Shown piece by piece: positions 42,111 to 52,514 of a stretch of 64,000 nt of DNA (position 1 is the stretch's first letter; each line of letters begins with the position of its first letter). The DNA lies in the NCBI GenBank assembly GCA_947487765.1, contig CANKXO010000004.1, forward strand, positions 186,001 through 250,000. The letters are read 5' to 3'. The notes under the pieces were generated by a model that saw nothing but the letters and a program-made list of their open reading frames with translations, ran no database searches and was not told the DNA's origin. Made by a program: the position numbers and the translations under genes. This DNA comes from an uncultured Pseudomonadales bacterium (GTDB lineage Bacteria; Pseudomonadota; Gammaproteobacteria; Pseudomonadales; Cellvibrionaceae).

Positions 42111-44372
42111 ATGTTGGATTCATTACGAATTATCACACAAGAAGTTAACTCTGCACCTAGCTTGTCAGAAGCAATGCAGGTTGTGGTGTCGCGGATTAGT
42201 GATGCGATGGATGTTAAAGTGTGCTCTTTGTATTTACGTGATGAACGCAACCACTATGTGCTGCGAGCCACCCAAGGGTTAAATGTAGATGCCATTGGCC
42301 AAGTCAGTATGACCCCAAATGAGGGCTTGGTAGGTTATGTTGCTAAACGTGGTGAACCCATTAATCTGGAAAATGCAGAGGCTCACTCACGTTATTTGTA
42401 TTTTGCTGAGACGGGTGAAGAGAAATACGCTTCTTTCTTGGGTGTTCCTATCATTCACCAAAAAGAAGTACTGGGTGTTTTAGCGGTACAGCAATCCCAA
42501 CGTCGGCGCTTTGATGAGAGTGAAGAGGCGTTTCTTCTAACGTTATCAGCTCAATTGTCCGGTATTATTGCCCATGCTGAGGCTACCGGCGGCCTTGAGC
42601 AATATACTCAAGAAACGACAGATGCTCGTTTTAAAGGGATGCCGGGTGTTCTCGGTATTGCAATTGGAACTGCGGTTGTTTATTCCCCAGCTGCTGACCT
42701 TTTGAGTGTCCCTTTTCAGCGAACGGATGATGTTGAAAGTGAAGGGCGCTTTTTCCATGAATCGCTAGGGGTAGCTCGTAAAGAAATTCAAGAACTCGGT
42801 AAAAAATTAAAAGATCGTCTGACGACTGAAGAGCAAGCATTGTTCGATGCCTATCTGGCCATGTTAGACGATGCTTCTATGACGAGAGAAGTCATTGATA
42901 TCATCAATAAAGGTATCGCCGCACCTTATGCGTGGAGTCAGGTGATACTCAAGCATGCCCAAACCTTTTCAACAATGCATGACCCTTATTTGCGTGAACG
43001 CTCGGCGGATGTTCGTGATTTGGGGCGTAGAGTCTTAAGTTGTTTACAACAACAGTCCGCGCAGCAAGAGCCAGAATACCCCGATAATACAATTCTTATT
43101 GGTGAAGAGCTGACTGCATCGGTTTTAGGGGAAGTCCCCCCAAACAAATTAGCAGGTCTTGTCTCTGTGCAAGGGTCAGCCAGCTCGCATATTGCAATTC
43201 TTGCAAAAACTATGGGAATTCCTACGGTGATGGGCGCGGTCGATTTACCGTTTACGCAGTTTGATGGCAGTGTCACGATCGTCGATGGCTACCGGGGCAA
43301 TGTATATGTTAACCCCAGTGATGATGTATTAGATGAGTTTCAGGCACTGGTCCGTGAAGACCAGGAAATGTTTAGAACCTATGAGTCGCTAAGGGATTTG
43401 CCCTGCGAAACCTTGGATAACCATCGTGTTCCTCTATGGGTGAATACTGGGTTAATGGCCGATGTTACTCGCTCTATAGAAAGGGGAGCAGAGGGTGTAG
43501 GCCTCTATCGTACAGAGGTGCCTTTCCTTTTACGGGATAGTTTCCCGACAGAAGCAGAGCAGTTGGTCATTTATCGGGAGCAGTTGGAAGCCTTCGCACC
43601 TCATGCCGTGACTATGCGAACACTCGATGTGGGCGGGGATAAGCCATTGAGCTATTTCCCTATTAAAGAAGCTAATCCGTTTTTGGGCTGGCGCGGTATT
43701 CGTGTCACCTTGGATCACCCAGAAATCTTTCTGGCGCAAATCAGGGCGATGATGAGAGCCTCTGAGGGTTTGGATAATCTCCGCATTATGTTGCCAATGA
43801 TTTCTTCTATTCCTGAGCTCGAAGAGGCACAGGCCCTCATTCATCGAGGTTACAATGAATTAATAGAGGAAGGTTTATCGATAGAAATGCCTCCAGTTGG
43901 CGTTATGATTGAGGTGCCAGCCGCTGTTTATCAATCGAAAGAAATTGCAGCCAGATCGGATTTTCTTTCTGTGGGCAGTAATGATCTTACGCAGTATCTA
44001 TTAGCCGTTGATCGTAATAATGCTCAGGTAGCGGACCTTTTTAATTCATATCACCCTTCAGTATTGCAAGCCCTGCAGCAAGTTGTTTTAGCGGCGCATA
44101 GCCAAGGTACGCCAGTGAGTATCTGTGGTGAAATGGCCGGTGATCCGGGGTCAGCTATTTTGTTGATGGCGATGGGTTTTGACGTATTGTCAATGAACTC
44201 AACAAACTTGCCTAAAGTTAAATCAGTAATACGTGCGATTACTTTAGAGCAAGCTGAAGAGTTGCTGGAAAATGCTATCAACCTGCCTGATGCAGAATCA
44301 GTCACTAATTGCGTTGATACTGCCCTTAGGCGCTTTGGCATCCTGTCGCGACCACGTTCTCTGGTATTCTAG
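42111..44372 (+). CDS. ptsP: PTS-Ntr enzyme I (phosphoenolpyruvate-protein phosphotransferase)
   Basis: A 753-residue EI-Ntr. Residues 1-160 form a GAF sensor domain (MTPNEGLVGYVAKRGEPINL, SFLGVPIIHQKEVLGVLAV). Residues 170-400 hold the HPr-binding and phosphohistidine domains, with the active His in GSASSHIAILAKTMGIPTVM near residue 357. The C-terminal PEP-binding barrel has RTEVPFLLRD, GVMIEVPAAV, SVGSNDLTQYLLAVDRNN and the Cys in PVSICGEMAGDPG. It starts the nitrogen-related PTS chain to NPr and EIIA-Ntr. It overlaps the convergent NRDE gene by 47 bases. Confidence 0.96.
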   Translation: MLDSLRIITQEVNSAPSLSEAMQVVVSRISDAMDVKVCSLYLRDERNHYVLRATQGLNVDAIGQVSMTPNEGLVGYVAKRGEPINLENAEAHSRYLYFAETGEEKYASFLGVPIIHQKEVLGVLAVQQSQRRRFDESEEAFLLTLSAQLSGIIAHAEATGGLEQYTQETTDARFKGMPGVLGIAIGTAVVYSPAADLLSVPFQRTDDVESEGRFFHESLGVARKEIQELGKKLKDRLTTEEQALFDAYLAMLDDASMTREVIDIINKGIAAPYAWSQVILKHAQTFSTMHDPYLRERSADVRDLGRRVLSCLQQQSAQQEPEYPDNTILIGEELTASVLGEVPPNKLAGLVSVQGSASSHIAILAKTMGIPTVMGAVDLPFTQFDGSVTIVDGYRGNVYVNPSDDVLDEFQALVREDQEMFRTYESLRDLPCETLDNHRVPLWVNTGLMADVTRSIERGAEGVGLYRTEVPFLLRDSFPTEAEQLVIYREQLEAFAPHAVTMRTLDVGGDKPLSYFPIKEANPFLGWRGIRVTLDHPEIFLAQIRAMMRASEGLDNLRIMLPMISSIPELEEAQALIHRGYNELIEEGLSIEMPPVGVMIEVPAAVYQSKEIAARSDFLSVGSNDLTQYLLAVDRNNAQVADLFNSYHPSVLQALQQVVLAAHSQGTPVSICGEMAGDPGSAILLMAMGFDVLSMNSTNLPKVKSVIRAITLEQAEELLENAINLPDAESVTNCVDTALRRFGILSRPRSLVF

Positions 44373-45171
44373 AGAAGTGTTCTAATGGCTTCGCGAAGGT
44401 AAACTGTCTTGCTTCCCCTTCGTACGCAGGTCGTCCATCACGACTGGCTTGATAGTTCTGTTCGCTGAATATTATTTGCTCGGCGTCTATCGTAATCACT
44501 GTTGAAGCACGTGTGCCATAGTCTGGTAATGTAATAAATGTTGCCGACAAGGCCTTCTCTCTTTCGTAATTGATACCTGTGCTTGGCAATCGATGATCAT
44601 CTGCTAGTTCAGGGTTTTCGAGAATTTGTCGTATGAGTTGGTGATTTGTGCCGGCTTGATTTAGTCGAGCGGCCAGTTTTTCTTTGCCGTCACTGACTTT
44701 TGGCCAAGGGCTATCAAGTAAGTGATTGCTAAGTCCATAAGTGCCGGGTAATAGCTTTTCGATACCTCTGCCACGATTACTTAAATAATAAAGGGGGGCA
44801 TTTGGCAGAGAGAAATCACCAACTAATAAGTTAAAGCCTGCATATCGGTGCTGGCGGCTTTCAATTTCAGCTAAATATGCCTGTGGTGACTGCTTTCCAG
44901 TGAGGAAATCCTTGGTGAGCTCTCCCCGCGAATGAGGGTCTTCTACTTTGATACCGGGCTCTCTGACATTGGTGATCGCAGCAAAGCGGCCTGATTGATC
45001 GATACCAAGCCAGGTGCCATGCGCGACTAAATCTCGGCCTGCAACAACATTTGGATAATCCTCCCAGTTATGAGCCGCTGCTGTTGCCCGCTCAAAAAAC
45101 TCATCTCGGTTGGCACCAAGAATTAATGGTGTATTGGTGTTGGGTTGGTACGAAAATAAAATCAAACACAT
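44326..45171 (-). CDS. NRDE (TANGO2-like) family protein
   Basis: A 281-residue protein of the NRDE family, named after its motif LGANRDEFFER near residue 20. The N-terminal MCLILFSYQPN, GTWLGIDQSGRFAAITNVRE, YYLSNRG and SATFITLPDYGTRASTV are all typical. Cys2 resembles the catalytic Cys of Ntn-type hydrolases. TANGO2 proteins are linked to haem or acyl-CoA handling, but the bacterial function is unknown. The last 15 codons overlap the end of ptsP on the other strand. Confidence 0.88.
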   Translation of the reverse strand: MCLILFSYQPNTNTPLILGANRDEFFERATAAAHNWEDYPNVVAGRDLVAHGTWLGIDQSGRFAAITNVREPGIKVEDPHSRGELTKDFLTGKQSPQAYLAEIESRQHRYAGFNLLVGDFSLPNAPLYYLSNRGRGIEKLLPGTYGLSNHLLDSPWPKVSDGKEKLAARLNQAGTNHQLIRQILENPELADDHRLPSTGINYEREKALSATFITLPDYGTRASTVITIDAEQIIFSEQNYQASRDGRPAYEGEARQFTFAKPLEHFSRIPENVVATGCQSA

Positions 45172-45408
45172 AATTCTAATCTGTAAAAAGTCTTTGGTAT
45201 CACGTATTACTGCCGGAACGGTAATACACAGTGGTTGTCCATTAAGATCCTGTGAGCTGTCTTTGGTTCAACAAAATGATCAAAAACCCACAGAGGTTTA
45301 GCCTGTAATAACGAGATGGTATGATGTCGCCACTTTTTTGCCTGCTTATGATAAATGCCACAACATTGCAAAATCAAAACAATTCGCCATTAAATAGAGC
45401 TTTTTCTT

Positions 45409-46428
45409 ATGCTGATGCATCCTGATATTGATCCTGTCGCCTTTTCCATTGGACCCATTAGTGTTCACTGGTATGGGATCATGTACTTATTGGCTTTTGC
45501 CACAGCCTGGTGGTTAGCGCTCCAGCGTACTAAACGGCCTGATTCTCCTTTGAATGCAAAGCAAGTTGAAGATCTGATTGTTTACGGTGCGCTTGGTGTT
45601 GTATTGGGTGGGCGCTTTGGCTATGTCATGTTCTATAATTTTGGCGCTTGGTTACAGGACCCTTTATGGTTATTTCGAGTGTGGGAAGGCGGCATGTCTT
45701 TCCATGGTGGGATATTAGGCGTTGTTGTTGCCAATATACTTTATTGCCGTCGCATTGGGCTTAAATTTCCAGAATTAATGGATTTTGTTGCTGTTATTGT
45801 TGCGCCAGGTTTAGGTTTTGGCCGCATAGGTAATTTTATTGGTCAAGAGCTGTGGGGGCGCGAAACAGACTCCTCTTGGGGAATGGTTTTTCCGCAAGAC
45901 CCTGAGTTGTTAGCTCGTCACCCATCGCAGCTTTATCAGGCTTTTTTAGAAGGTGTCGTTCTTTTTGTTATTGTTTATTGGTTTGCACGAAAACCTCGTC
46001 CTCGTTTGGCAATTAGTGCGGTCTTTATTATTTTCTATGGAATTTTCCGGTTCTTTGTTGAATTTGTACGCGAGCCAGATGCACATATTCCGGAACTTAT
46101 TTTTGGTTGGATGACCCGTGGTCAATTGCTAACGCTTCCGATGTTGATTGGTGGTGTGGGTATTTTAATTTGGGCATATACTAGAGGTTTTGGTGATGCT
46201 GCTATTGCACATGCAGACCCAGTAAAAACTACTACATCACAAAGCGTTGACAAGAAAAAAGCTGTATCTGAAGGTAATGATCAAGAAGTTGAAATAGAAA
46301 CTTCTACAAAGAAAGAAACAAAAAAGTCAGGCACTAAGAAAAAGACCAGTAAAAATACAAATAAAAAGGCAGCTACGAAAAAAGCATCAACTAAACAAAA
46401 AAAATCTGATGGGCCAAATAAAAAATGA
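45409..46428 (+). CDS. lgt: Prolipoprotein diacylglyceryl transferase with Lys-rich tail
   Basis: A 339-residue Lgt. The enzyme body (about residues 1-268) has seven transmembrane segments, [32 protein letters not shown] with the essential His, and the signature [20 protein letters not shown]. It attaches diacylglycerol to the Cys of lipoproteins such as those seen in this window. Residues 269-339 are an unusual extension with about 20 lysines in low-complexity KKxxTKK repeats, absent from typical Lgt proteins; it would face the cytoplasm. The stop overlaps the thyA start (ATGA), so the two are translationally coupled. An alternative start is Met3. Confidence 0.95.
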   Translation: MLMHPDIDPVAFSIGPISVHWYGIMYLLAFATAWWLALQRTKRPDSPLNAKQVEDLIVYGALGVVLGGRFGYVMFYNFGAWLQDPLWLFRVWEGGMSFHGGILGVVVANILYCRRIGLKFPELMDFVAVIVAPGLGFGRIGNFIGQELWGRETDSSWGMVFPQDPELLARHPSQLYQAFLEGVVLFVIVYWFARKPRPRLAISAVFIIFYGIFRFFVEFVREPDAHIPELIFGWMTRGQLLTLPMLIGGVGILIWAYTRGFGDAAIAHADPVKTTTSQSVDKKKAVSEGNDQEVEIETSTKKETKKSGTKKKTSKNTNKKAATKKASTKQKKSDGPNKK

Positions 46429-47258
46429 AACAGTATTTAGAATTGTTGAATGATGTGTTAACGAATGGTGTTCAAAAAGGAGATCGTACGGGGACGGGAA
46501 CCTTGTCAGTTTTTGCTCGGCAATATCGCCATAACCTACAAGACGGTTTTCCATTGTTAACCACTAAAAAACTACATTTTAAGAGTATCGCTAACGAATT
46601 AATTTGGTTCTTAAATGGAGATACCAATACCAAATGGCTTAAAGAAAATGGCGTTAGCATATGGGATGAATGGGCAGCCGAAGATGGCTCTCTTGGCCCT
46701 ATCTACGGTAACCAATGGACGGCTTGGCCAACTAAAGAGGGCGATAGCATAAATCAAATTGATTATGTTGTTGAGTGTTTAAAAACGAACCCAAATAGCC
46801 GCCGTATTTTATTCCATGGTTGGAATGTAGAATATTTACCGGATGAAACAATCAGCCCGCAAGAGAATGTAAAGCAGGGGCGCATGGCATTACCTCCTTG
46901 CCACTTACTGTATCAGTTTTATGTGGCCAATAATCAATTGTCTGCACAATTGTATATTCGTAGTTCCGATTCCTTTTTGGGTCTACCTTACAATACTGCT
47001 GCGCTTGCGTTGCTGGTTCATATGCTGGCACAACAGTGTGATTTGGATGTAGGTGAAATTGTGGTCACTACAGGGGACTCACATATTTATTCGAATCATA
47101 TGGAGCAAGTCAAAACACAGCTGTCCCGTGAGCCAAAACCATTACCTACATTAAAAATCAATCGTAAACCTGATTCAATTTATGATTATAGGTTCGAGGA
47201 TTTTGAAATAGTTGGGTATGACGCGCACCCGAATATTAAAGCACCAGTAGCGATATAA
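46425..47258 (+). CDS. thyA: Thymidylate synthase
   Basis: A 277-residue ThyA making dTMP from dUMP with methylene-tetrahydrofolate. Motifs: [45 protein letters not shown], the catalytic Cys in [26 protein letters not shown] and [11 protein letters not shown]. It starts inside the lgt stop (ATGA) and is followed, 15 bases later, by folA, which regenerates the folate cofactor. The [15 protein letters not shown] region differs from the E. coli type but matches other bacterial ThyA proteins I have seen. Confidence 0.96.
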   Translation: MKQYLELLNDVLTNGVQKGDRTGTGTLSVFARQYRHNLQDGFPLLTTKKLHFKSIANELIWFLNGDTNTKWLKENGVSIWDEWAAEDGSLGPIYGNQWTAWPTKEGDSINQIDYVVECLKTNPNSRRILFHGWNVEYLPDETISPQENVKQGRMALPPCHLLYQFYVANNQLSAQLYIRSSDSFLGLPYNTAALALLVHMLAQQCDLDVGEIVVTTGDSHIYSNHMEQVKTQLSREPKPLPTLKINRKPDSIYDYRFEDFEIVGYDAHPNIKAPVAI

Positions 47259-47273
47259 GGTAGACAAATAAGA

Positions 47274-47798
47274 ATGGCAATATTATCTATTATTGTAGCA
47301 ATGTCTAATAACCGAGCGATAGGGAAAGACAATCAACTGCTTTGGCATTTGCCGGAAGATTTAAAATATTTTAAGCGTGTTACGATGGGTAAACCTATGA
47401 TTATGGGTCGTAAAACCTTTGAATCTATCGGGCGACCTTTGCCAGGGCGATTAAATATCGTAGTCACTCGACAAGCAGATTGGCAACATGAAGGTGTAAA
47501 AACGGTTCACAGCATTGATGAAGCAATGACTTTAGCAGAAGCTCAAGCGTTTATTGATGGGGTAGATGAAGTGATGTTGATTGGTGGTGCGGAACTGTAT
47601 AAATCTGCTTTGCCAAAAGCGGATAAACTCTATTTAACAAGAATTGATACTGACATTGAAGGTGATGCCTTTTTTCCAGAAATCGATACTGATAAATGGA
47701 AAGAGATCAGTAGAGAAGAATTTTCTGCATCAGAGTCGAGCTTAAAGACTAACCCTTATGATTATGCTTTTTGTGTTCTAATCAACGAAGCTGCTTGA
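47274..47798 (+). CDS. folA: Dihydrofolate reductase
   Basis: A 174-residue DHFR: SIIVAMSNNRAIGKDNQLLW, HLPEDLKYFKRVTMGKPMIM with the active-site Asp, GRKTFESIGRPLPGRLNIVV and VMLIGGAELYKSALPKADKL. It reduces dihydrofolate made by ThyA, so lgt-thyA-folA place the two linked enzymes side by side. A short gap of 15 bases suggests one transcript. Confidence 0.96.
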   Translation: MAILSIIVAMSNNRAIGKDNQLLWHLPEDLKYFKRVTMGKPMIMGRKTFESIGRPLPGRLNIVVTRQADWQHEGVKTVHSIDEAMTLAEAQAFIDGVDEVMLIGGAELYKSALPKADKLYLTRIDTDIEGDAFFPEIDTDKWKEISREEFSASESSLKTNPYDYAFCVLINEAA

Positions 47799-47929
47799 TT
47801 ACTCCGATAAGACCAGTATTTCATTATGTTGCTGAGAACTTTGCAAGAGATATGCAAGATTGACGTTGTAGATTGCCGAAGTTTACATTCTGATTTACGC
47901 ATTAAAATGCTTATTATTGGTTATATTTG

Positions 47930-48649
47930 ATGAAGACATTTTTTTTAAAGGGGGTTTTTGACACACTACCACTAATTATTGCAGCTATCCCCTTTGCAAT
48001 TTTGTACGGCGCTTTAGCTTTATTGAATGGCATGTCTTTTTTGTCTGCTTTGGGCATGTCAATCTTTGTATTCGCTGGCGCATCTCAATTCGTTGCCGTT
48101 ACATTGGTTGCCGCGAGCGCACCAATTCTTATTATTATTGCCACAGTGTTTGTTATGAACCTCCGACATATGCTGTATTCCATCAGTTTTATGCCAAAAG
48201 TTAAAACCTTACCTAAATGGCAGCGTCTTCCTATGGCATTCTGGATGACGGATGAAAGTTTTGCTGCAACAACGCAATATGCAGTTAAAGAGTCTCCGAC
48301 TGATAAAGAGTTTCATTATCATTTTTGGGGCTCGGCCATTGCTATGTATATCAATTGGGTTGTATTTACTTATGTCGGTATGACTCTGGGTACATACATT
48401 CCTGATATGACAAGTTGGGGGTTAGATATAGCTATGGTTCTGGCTTTTATTGCTATTGTTGTACCATCGTTAAAACACAAAGCCCATTTATTATGTGCCT
48501 TGGTAGCTGTAGTCAGTGCAGTTGTTACTTTTGATTGGCCACATAAAACTGGCCTGTTATTTTCTTCTATTGTCGCCATTATTGTGGGTGTGTTAGTTGA
48601 GAGGTTGGCGGGGGACACTGAAGAAAAGGTAGACGGAGAACCCATATGA
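47930..48649 (+). CDS. azlC: AzlC-family branched-chain amino acid exporter, large subunit
   Basis: A 239-residue inner-membrane protein with AzlC features: DTLPLIIAAIPFAILYGALA, MSIFVFAGASQFVAVTLV and FVMNLRHMLYSISFMPKV, plus about six hydrophobic segments. Together with AzlD it exports branched-chain amino acids or analogues. I use the ATG, one codon after a TTG. The stop overlaps the azlD start (ATGA), a sign of coupled translation. Confidence 0.9.
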   Translation: MKTFFLKGVFDTLPLIIAAIPFAILYGALALLNGMSFLSALGMSIFVFAGASQFVAVTLVAASAPILIIIATVFVMNLRHMLYSISFMPKVKTLPKWQRLPMAFWMTDESFAATTQYAVKESPTDKEFHYHFWGSAIAMYINWVVFTYVGMTLGTYIPDMTSWGLDIAMVLAFIAIVVPSLKHKAHLLCALVAVVSAVVTFDWPHKTGLLFSSIVAIIVGVLVERLAGDTEEKVDGEPI

Positions 48650-48972
48650 CAGATTGGTTATTGGTTTTTGGTATGATGGTAGTAACGTTTATACCACGCT
48701 ACCTTCCTTTTGCATTTGTGGATCATTTCAAGCTGCCACCTCTATTAATGCAGGCTTTGGCTTATATCCCTATTGCTGTTTTGAGTGCAATTGTTGCTCA
48801 AAATGTTTTTTTTCTTGACGGACAGCTGGCATTATCGATTGATAATAATCGAATATTAACTGCAGTTATTGCGGTAATTATCGCAATGCTGACTAGAAAG
48901 CTATCATGGACAGTCGTAGGTGGTTTTATTGTTTTTCTGTTACTACAGAATTTTTTTCCTGCCCCAGCGTAA
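48646..48972 (+). CDS. azlD: AzlD-family small subunit
   Basis: A 108-residue membrane protein with four hydrophobic segments and the AzlD opening GMMVVTFIPRYLPFAFVDHF, LPPLLMQALAYIPIAVLSAI. It is translationally coupled to azlC by an ATGA overlap and forms the exporter with it. It converges with pqiC, with 16 bases between stops. Confidence 0.9.
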   Translation: MTDWLLVFGMMVVTFIPRYLPFAFVDHFKLPPLLMQALAYIPIAVLSAIVAQNVFFLDGQLALSIDNNRILTAVIAVIIAMLTRKLSWTVVGGFIVFLLLQNFFPAPA

Positions 48973-48988
48973 AGCCTTATTTATTACT

Positions 48989-49606
48989 TTATTTTAAGGA
49001 AGTAATAACGGTATTAAGTTTTTGTGAAACTTCTAAAGAAAATTCATTGAGTGTTGTGTTTAAACCTTTGACGTAGGTTAAGTAGCTATCATCTTGCAGT
49101 GATTTTTTGTTTCTGTATTTATGGGTCATTAATTCTTTGCGGCCATTGTCTGTCAGTATGGTCCATTTGGCTTGTAAAATAATATTTTTTCCTCTTTCAC
49201 CAATAAAACGTTCAAATACGATGCGTACTTGTAGCTCAGGGCGATTGCGATTATCCCAAGGAAAAGGCCATACCCCATTGATGCCTAAATAGTTTGAGAT
49301 GTTATCAGCGAGTACTTGGTTAATATTATCTTTTAAATTGCCTCCCCAGAGGTGATAAGCAGATAAGGAAATTTGATTGTTTTTTTCTATGCTGATAATA
49401 CTAAAATTATCTAATATATTCGGTATTACTAATGGCCCTACACCAATATTGACTGCCTTGTTAGTCGTAGTGGGTGCAATATTTGATACATTATTTTCTG
49501 CAACTAATGTGTAGTATTGGGTCTCAGGCACGCTAGTGCATGATGTGACTAATAAGATTAAGGTACCAAGTGTGGCTATAAAAAAATGAGGAGTGATTTT
49601 TTTCAT
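48989..49606 (-). CDS. pqiC: PqiC-type outer-membrane lipoprotein
   Basis: A 205-residue lipoprotein of the ABC-transport auxiliary/DUF330 type. The lipobox is LLVTSCTS (Cys23). The mature protein opens ETQYYTLVAEN, then VNIGVGPLVIPNILD and LWGGNLKDNINQVLADNISN, as in PqiC/YmbA. It anchors the PqiB tunnel at the outer membrane. It is the last gene of the pqiABC operon, 31 bases after pqiB. Confidence 0.88.
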   Translation of the reverse strand: MKKITPHFFIATLGTLILLVTSCTSVPETQYYTLVAENNVSNIAPTTTNKAVNIGVGPLVIPNILDNFSIISIEKNNQISLSAYHLWGGNLKDNINQVLADNISNYLGINGVWPFPWDNRNRPELQVRIVFERFIGERGKNIILQAKWTILTDNGRKELMTHKYRNKKSLQDDSYLTYVKGLNTTLNEFSLEVSQKLNTVITSLK

Positions 49607-49637
49607 TTTTATACTTCAATCGTCTATATTAGACAAT

Positions 49638-51260
49638 TTACTTTCCTAAGATTAGTGATTGGGGGTGACGGTTCAGCTCATCGGTAAATTGACGAACGGA
49701 ATCAGCTGATTCGCTGACACTTTTTAACGTGTTCAGTAGTTCAAAATATAATTGGGAATCTGGTGCAATTGATTCTTCCATCGTTTTTAGTGTGTTTTCT
49801 AGCTGTTGTAATGATGTTGTTGCCGATGAAGTGATTTGTTTAAACTCCTGAGAGGCATTTTCAGCGTTAGCCACGACATTACCTAAATTGGTAGAGAAGT
49901 TAGTGTTATTTAAATCACTTAATAAAGCATTCAGTTGAGCTAGACTTGCAGATAAGTCATTGCCAATGGTTGTAATTGGGAATTGATCAATTTTGTTAAC
50001 GATTGAAGCCAAGCGCTTAGTTGCTTGATCGACATCACCTGTAATCGTCGGAATGTAAACAATTCCATTATTAATAACTTCAGGTCCGTTTTTTTCTTCA
50101 GTATTCACAAGGTCTATATACAAGCTGCCAGTCAATAAACTGCCTGATTTAAGTTGCGCTCTGAGACCGTACTTAATCATTTCTGTAATGTTGTTTTCAA
50201 AGCTCTTGCGCTCAAGAGGTGGTTTTTGTGCCATGCGCTCTGGTTGTATATCGACAACAATATCGATTGATGTTGTACCTAATCCAACTTCTGAAAAACT
50301 CACAGTTCTTACCTCACCGACTTTGATGCCGTAGTATTCGACAGTTGATCCTGGGTTGAGTCCTCGAGTCGATTGATTAGAAAAGCGCATCGCAAAAGGA
50401 TACGACGTGACATAAGCACCTTCGATAACGGCTTTGCGGTTTGGCAATAAATAATAATTACTTAAAGAGGTGGCGGGTGTAGCCTCTTCTATGTGCGGTG
50501 AATCGAAAGCAATACCACCTGCTACAAATGCGCTGAGGGATTCTAATTCTATATTAATGCCATTGGTTCCCAGGTCGACATCGAAGCCGCTGACATTCCA
50601 AAAACGGCTATGATCAGTAACAAATTTATCGTAGGGTGCCTCAATGAATAGACTGATTTCGATATCTTGATTGTCAGCTGCTAGTCTGTAGCTGGTGATC
50701 TCCCCTACCTTTATCTGTTTAAAATAAACGGGTGAGCTGACATCTAAGGATCCCAATTTTTTGGAAAATAAAGTGTAGCTACTGCCTTTTGTGTCTGATC
50801 TAACAAGCGGTGGTTCATCTAGGCCCTGGAATAAAAGTTGCTCCACACCTGGCTCACCTGGGTCAATTTCAATATAAACACCGGAAACCAATGTGTTCAG
50901 ACCGGAAATTCCAGATAACGAAATGCGAGGAGAAACGACCCAGAATTTTGTATTACCTGATAGGTATTCGGAAAATTCAGGGGCAAGCTCTGCTGTGACA
51001 ATAATACTTGATAGATTATCGCTGATTCTGACGGATTCGACGGTACCTATATCGACATTCTTATAGCGAATTTTAGTGCGCTTGGGTTCTATCCCTTCTG
51101 CTTTTTGAAAATAAATTTCAATAATTGGGCCTTGTTTTTGCCAAGCATTAATCGCTAATGTTAGGGCAATAACTAATGCTATAAATGGCACAAACCAAAT
51201 CAATGAAAACGTTTCTTTGTCTTGCTCGTTATCTTTTTGTGTCTGATTGTCCTGAGTCAT
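49638..51260 (-). CDS. pqiB: PqiB, MCE-domain envelope-spanning protein
   Basis: A 540-residue MCE protein. One N-terminal transmembrane helix (FSLIWFVPFIALVIALTLAI) is followed by three MCE domains, for example EGIEPKRTKIRYKNVDIGTV, SPVYFKQIKVGEITSYRL and GSTVEYYGIKVGEVRTVSF. The C-terminal 130 residues are helical (ASLAQLNALLSDLNN) and would build the tunnel needle. PqiB hexamers bridge inner and outer membranes and help maintain the envelope lipid barrier. It lies 6 bases after pqiA. Confidence 0.92.
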   Translation of the reverse strand: MTQDNQTQKDNEQDKETFSLIWFVPFIALVIALTLAINAWQKQGPIIEIYFQKAEGIEPKRTKIRYKNVDIGTVESVRISDNLSSIIVTAELAPEFSEYLSGNTKFWVVSPRISLSGISGLNTLVSGVYIEIDPGEPGVEQLLFQGLDEPPLVRSDTKGSSYTLFSKKLGSLDVSSPVYFKQIKVGEITSYRLAADNQDIEISLFIEAPYDKFVTDHSRFWNVSGFDVDLGTNGINIELESLSAFVAGGIAFDSPHIEEATPATSLSNYYLLPNRKAVIEGAYVTSYPFAMRFSNQSTRGLNPGSTVEYYGIKVGEVRTVSFSEVGLGTTSIDIVVDIQPERMAQKPPLERKSFENNITEMIKYGLRAQLKSGSLLTGSLYIDLVNTEEKNGPEVINNGIVYIPTITGDVDQATKRLASIVNKIDQFPITTIGNDLSASLAQLNALLSDLNNTNFSTNLGNVVANAENASQEFKQITSSATTSLQQLENTLKTMEESIAPDSQLYFELLNTLKSVSESADSVRQFTDELNRHPQSLILGK

Positions 51261-51266
51261 TAATTA

Positions 51267-52514
51267 TTATCCGGTCTTATTTTTCGGCTCATCCCAGATC
51301 AAGCGAGAGTCGAATGTTTCAGCTGCAAGCATTGTTAGCACTACTACAGCGGCAAAAGCGAGGGCGGCAGGTTCAGGTCGAATGTTCATGATAATACCAA
51401 ACTGTACTAAAGCGACCAATAAGGTGATCACAAATACATCTACCATAGACCAGCGACCAACAAACTCGGTTAGCTTATAGAGTTTTTGTCTAACTTTTCG
51501 ATGGGTTTGCTGCTGCTTATAAACAGACTTAAGTAAGTAGCTGATAATCAGCAGTTTCAGAATGGGTACTAGGATACTCGCGACAAAGACAACTAACCCA
51601 ATAAACCACATCCCCCCCTGAAATAGATGTATGACTCCAGATAGAATAGTATCTTGGGTGGTTCGACCAAATGATGTAATCGTCATTATTGGCATCGCCA
51701 GTGCTGGAATATAAAGTATGCTGGCAGCGATGATCAGCGCGGTTGTCTTTTGCAGGCTATGCTTGGAGCGAGGCTCTATTTTATGTGAGCACCGAGGGCA
51801 ATAACCGTTTTGCAACCAGACTTTATCGCTGATAACCGCATTACAGGTTAAACAGCCATGATATTGGTCATCTTCAGTTGTATAGAAATAGTTTTCAGGC
51901 TTATACCAATTCCACAGATGAAATGAGCTTAGTTGTAGGTTAATCACAATTAAAGTGATAATTAGCAAGGTGAACGCGAGTAAACCAAAGCCTGGTATTA
52001 AAGTGGCTGTTTCTCCAAGCTTAACCGATGTGACTAATACACCTACCATAAAAATATCCAGCATATTCCATGCGCGTGCAAGAGACAGAAAGTATAAGCA
52101 GGCACTAATACCTGGGGGTTTATTATTGAAATACTTATTAATAAAGACGTAACATAATATAAGTAATTCAATCAGCGGAAATAAAAAGATCGTCGCAAAA
52201 ACTAATAATGATAATAGGTATTGCTCAACCTGATAGAGGGCAATAACTCCGGATAATAACGTTGATGACTGCGTTTGAAAGCCGGCTTCCAGACCTAAAA
52301 ATGGTAGGCTATTACTACAGATAAATAAAATGATACCGGTTAGAATTAACGCAATAATACGAGTTTCCCAATTTTTAGTTTCACTAAATAAGGTATGATG
52401 GCAGCGCTCACATTGAAAACAATGACCGGATTCAATCAATGAATGTTCATTGATATAACCACAATGATTGCAGGCAATTTTATTCGATTGCTGAGATATG
52501 ATAGGTCTACTCAT
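51267..52514 (-). CDS. pqiA: PqiA-family inner-membrane protein
   Basis: A 415-residue protein of two tandem PqiA domains. Each starts with a zinc ribbon (CNHCGYINEHS with CFQCERC; CLTCNAVISD with CPRCSHK), followed by four transmembrane segments with LLSGVIALYQ/ILSGVIHLFQ. The first ribbon lies at residues 16-40. It acts in the inner membrane with PqiB and PqiC and begins the operon. The region upstream, before the divergent HGSNAT-like gene, has 201 bases for promoters. Confidence 0.92.
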   Translation of the reverse strand: MSRPIISQQSNKIACNHCGYINEHSLIESGHCFQCERCHHTLFSETKNWETRIIALILTGIILFICSNSLPFLGLEAGFQTQSSTLLSGVIALYQVEQYLLSLLVFATIFLFPLIELLILCYVFINKYFNNKPPGISACLYFLSLARAWNMLDIFMVGVLVTSVKLGETATLIPGFGLLAFTLLIITLIVINLQLSSFHLWNWYKPENYFYTTEDDQYHGCLTCNAVISDKVWLQNGYCPRCSHKIEPRSKHSLQKTTALIIAASILYIPALAMPIMTITSFGRTTQDTILSGVIHLFQGGMWFIGLVVFVASILVPILKLLIISYLLKSVYKQQQTHRKVRQKLYKLTEFVGRWSMVDVFVITLLVALVQFGIIMNIRPEPAALAFAAVVVLTMLAAETFDSRLIWDEPKNKTG

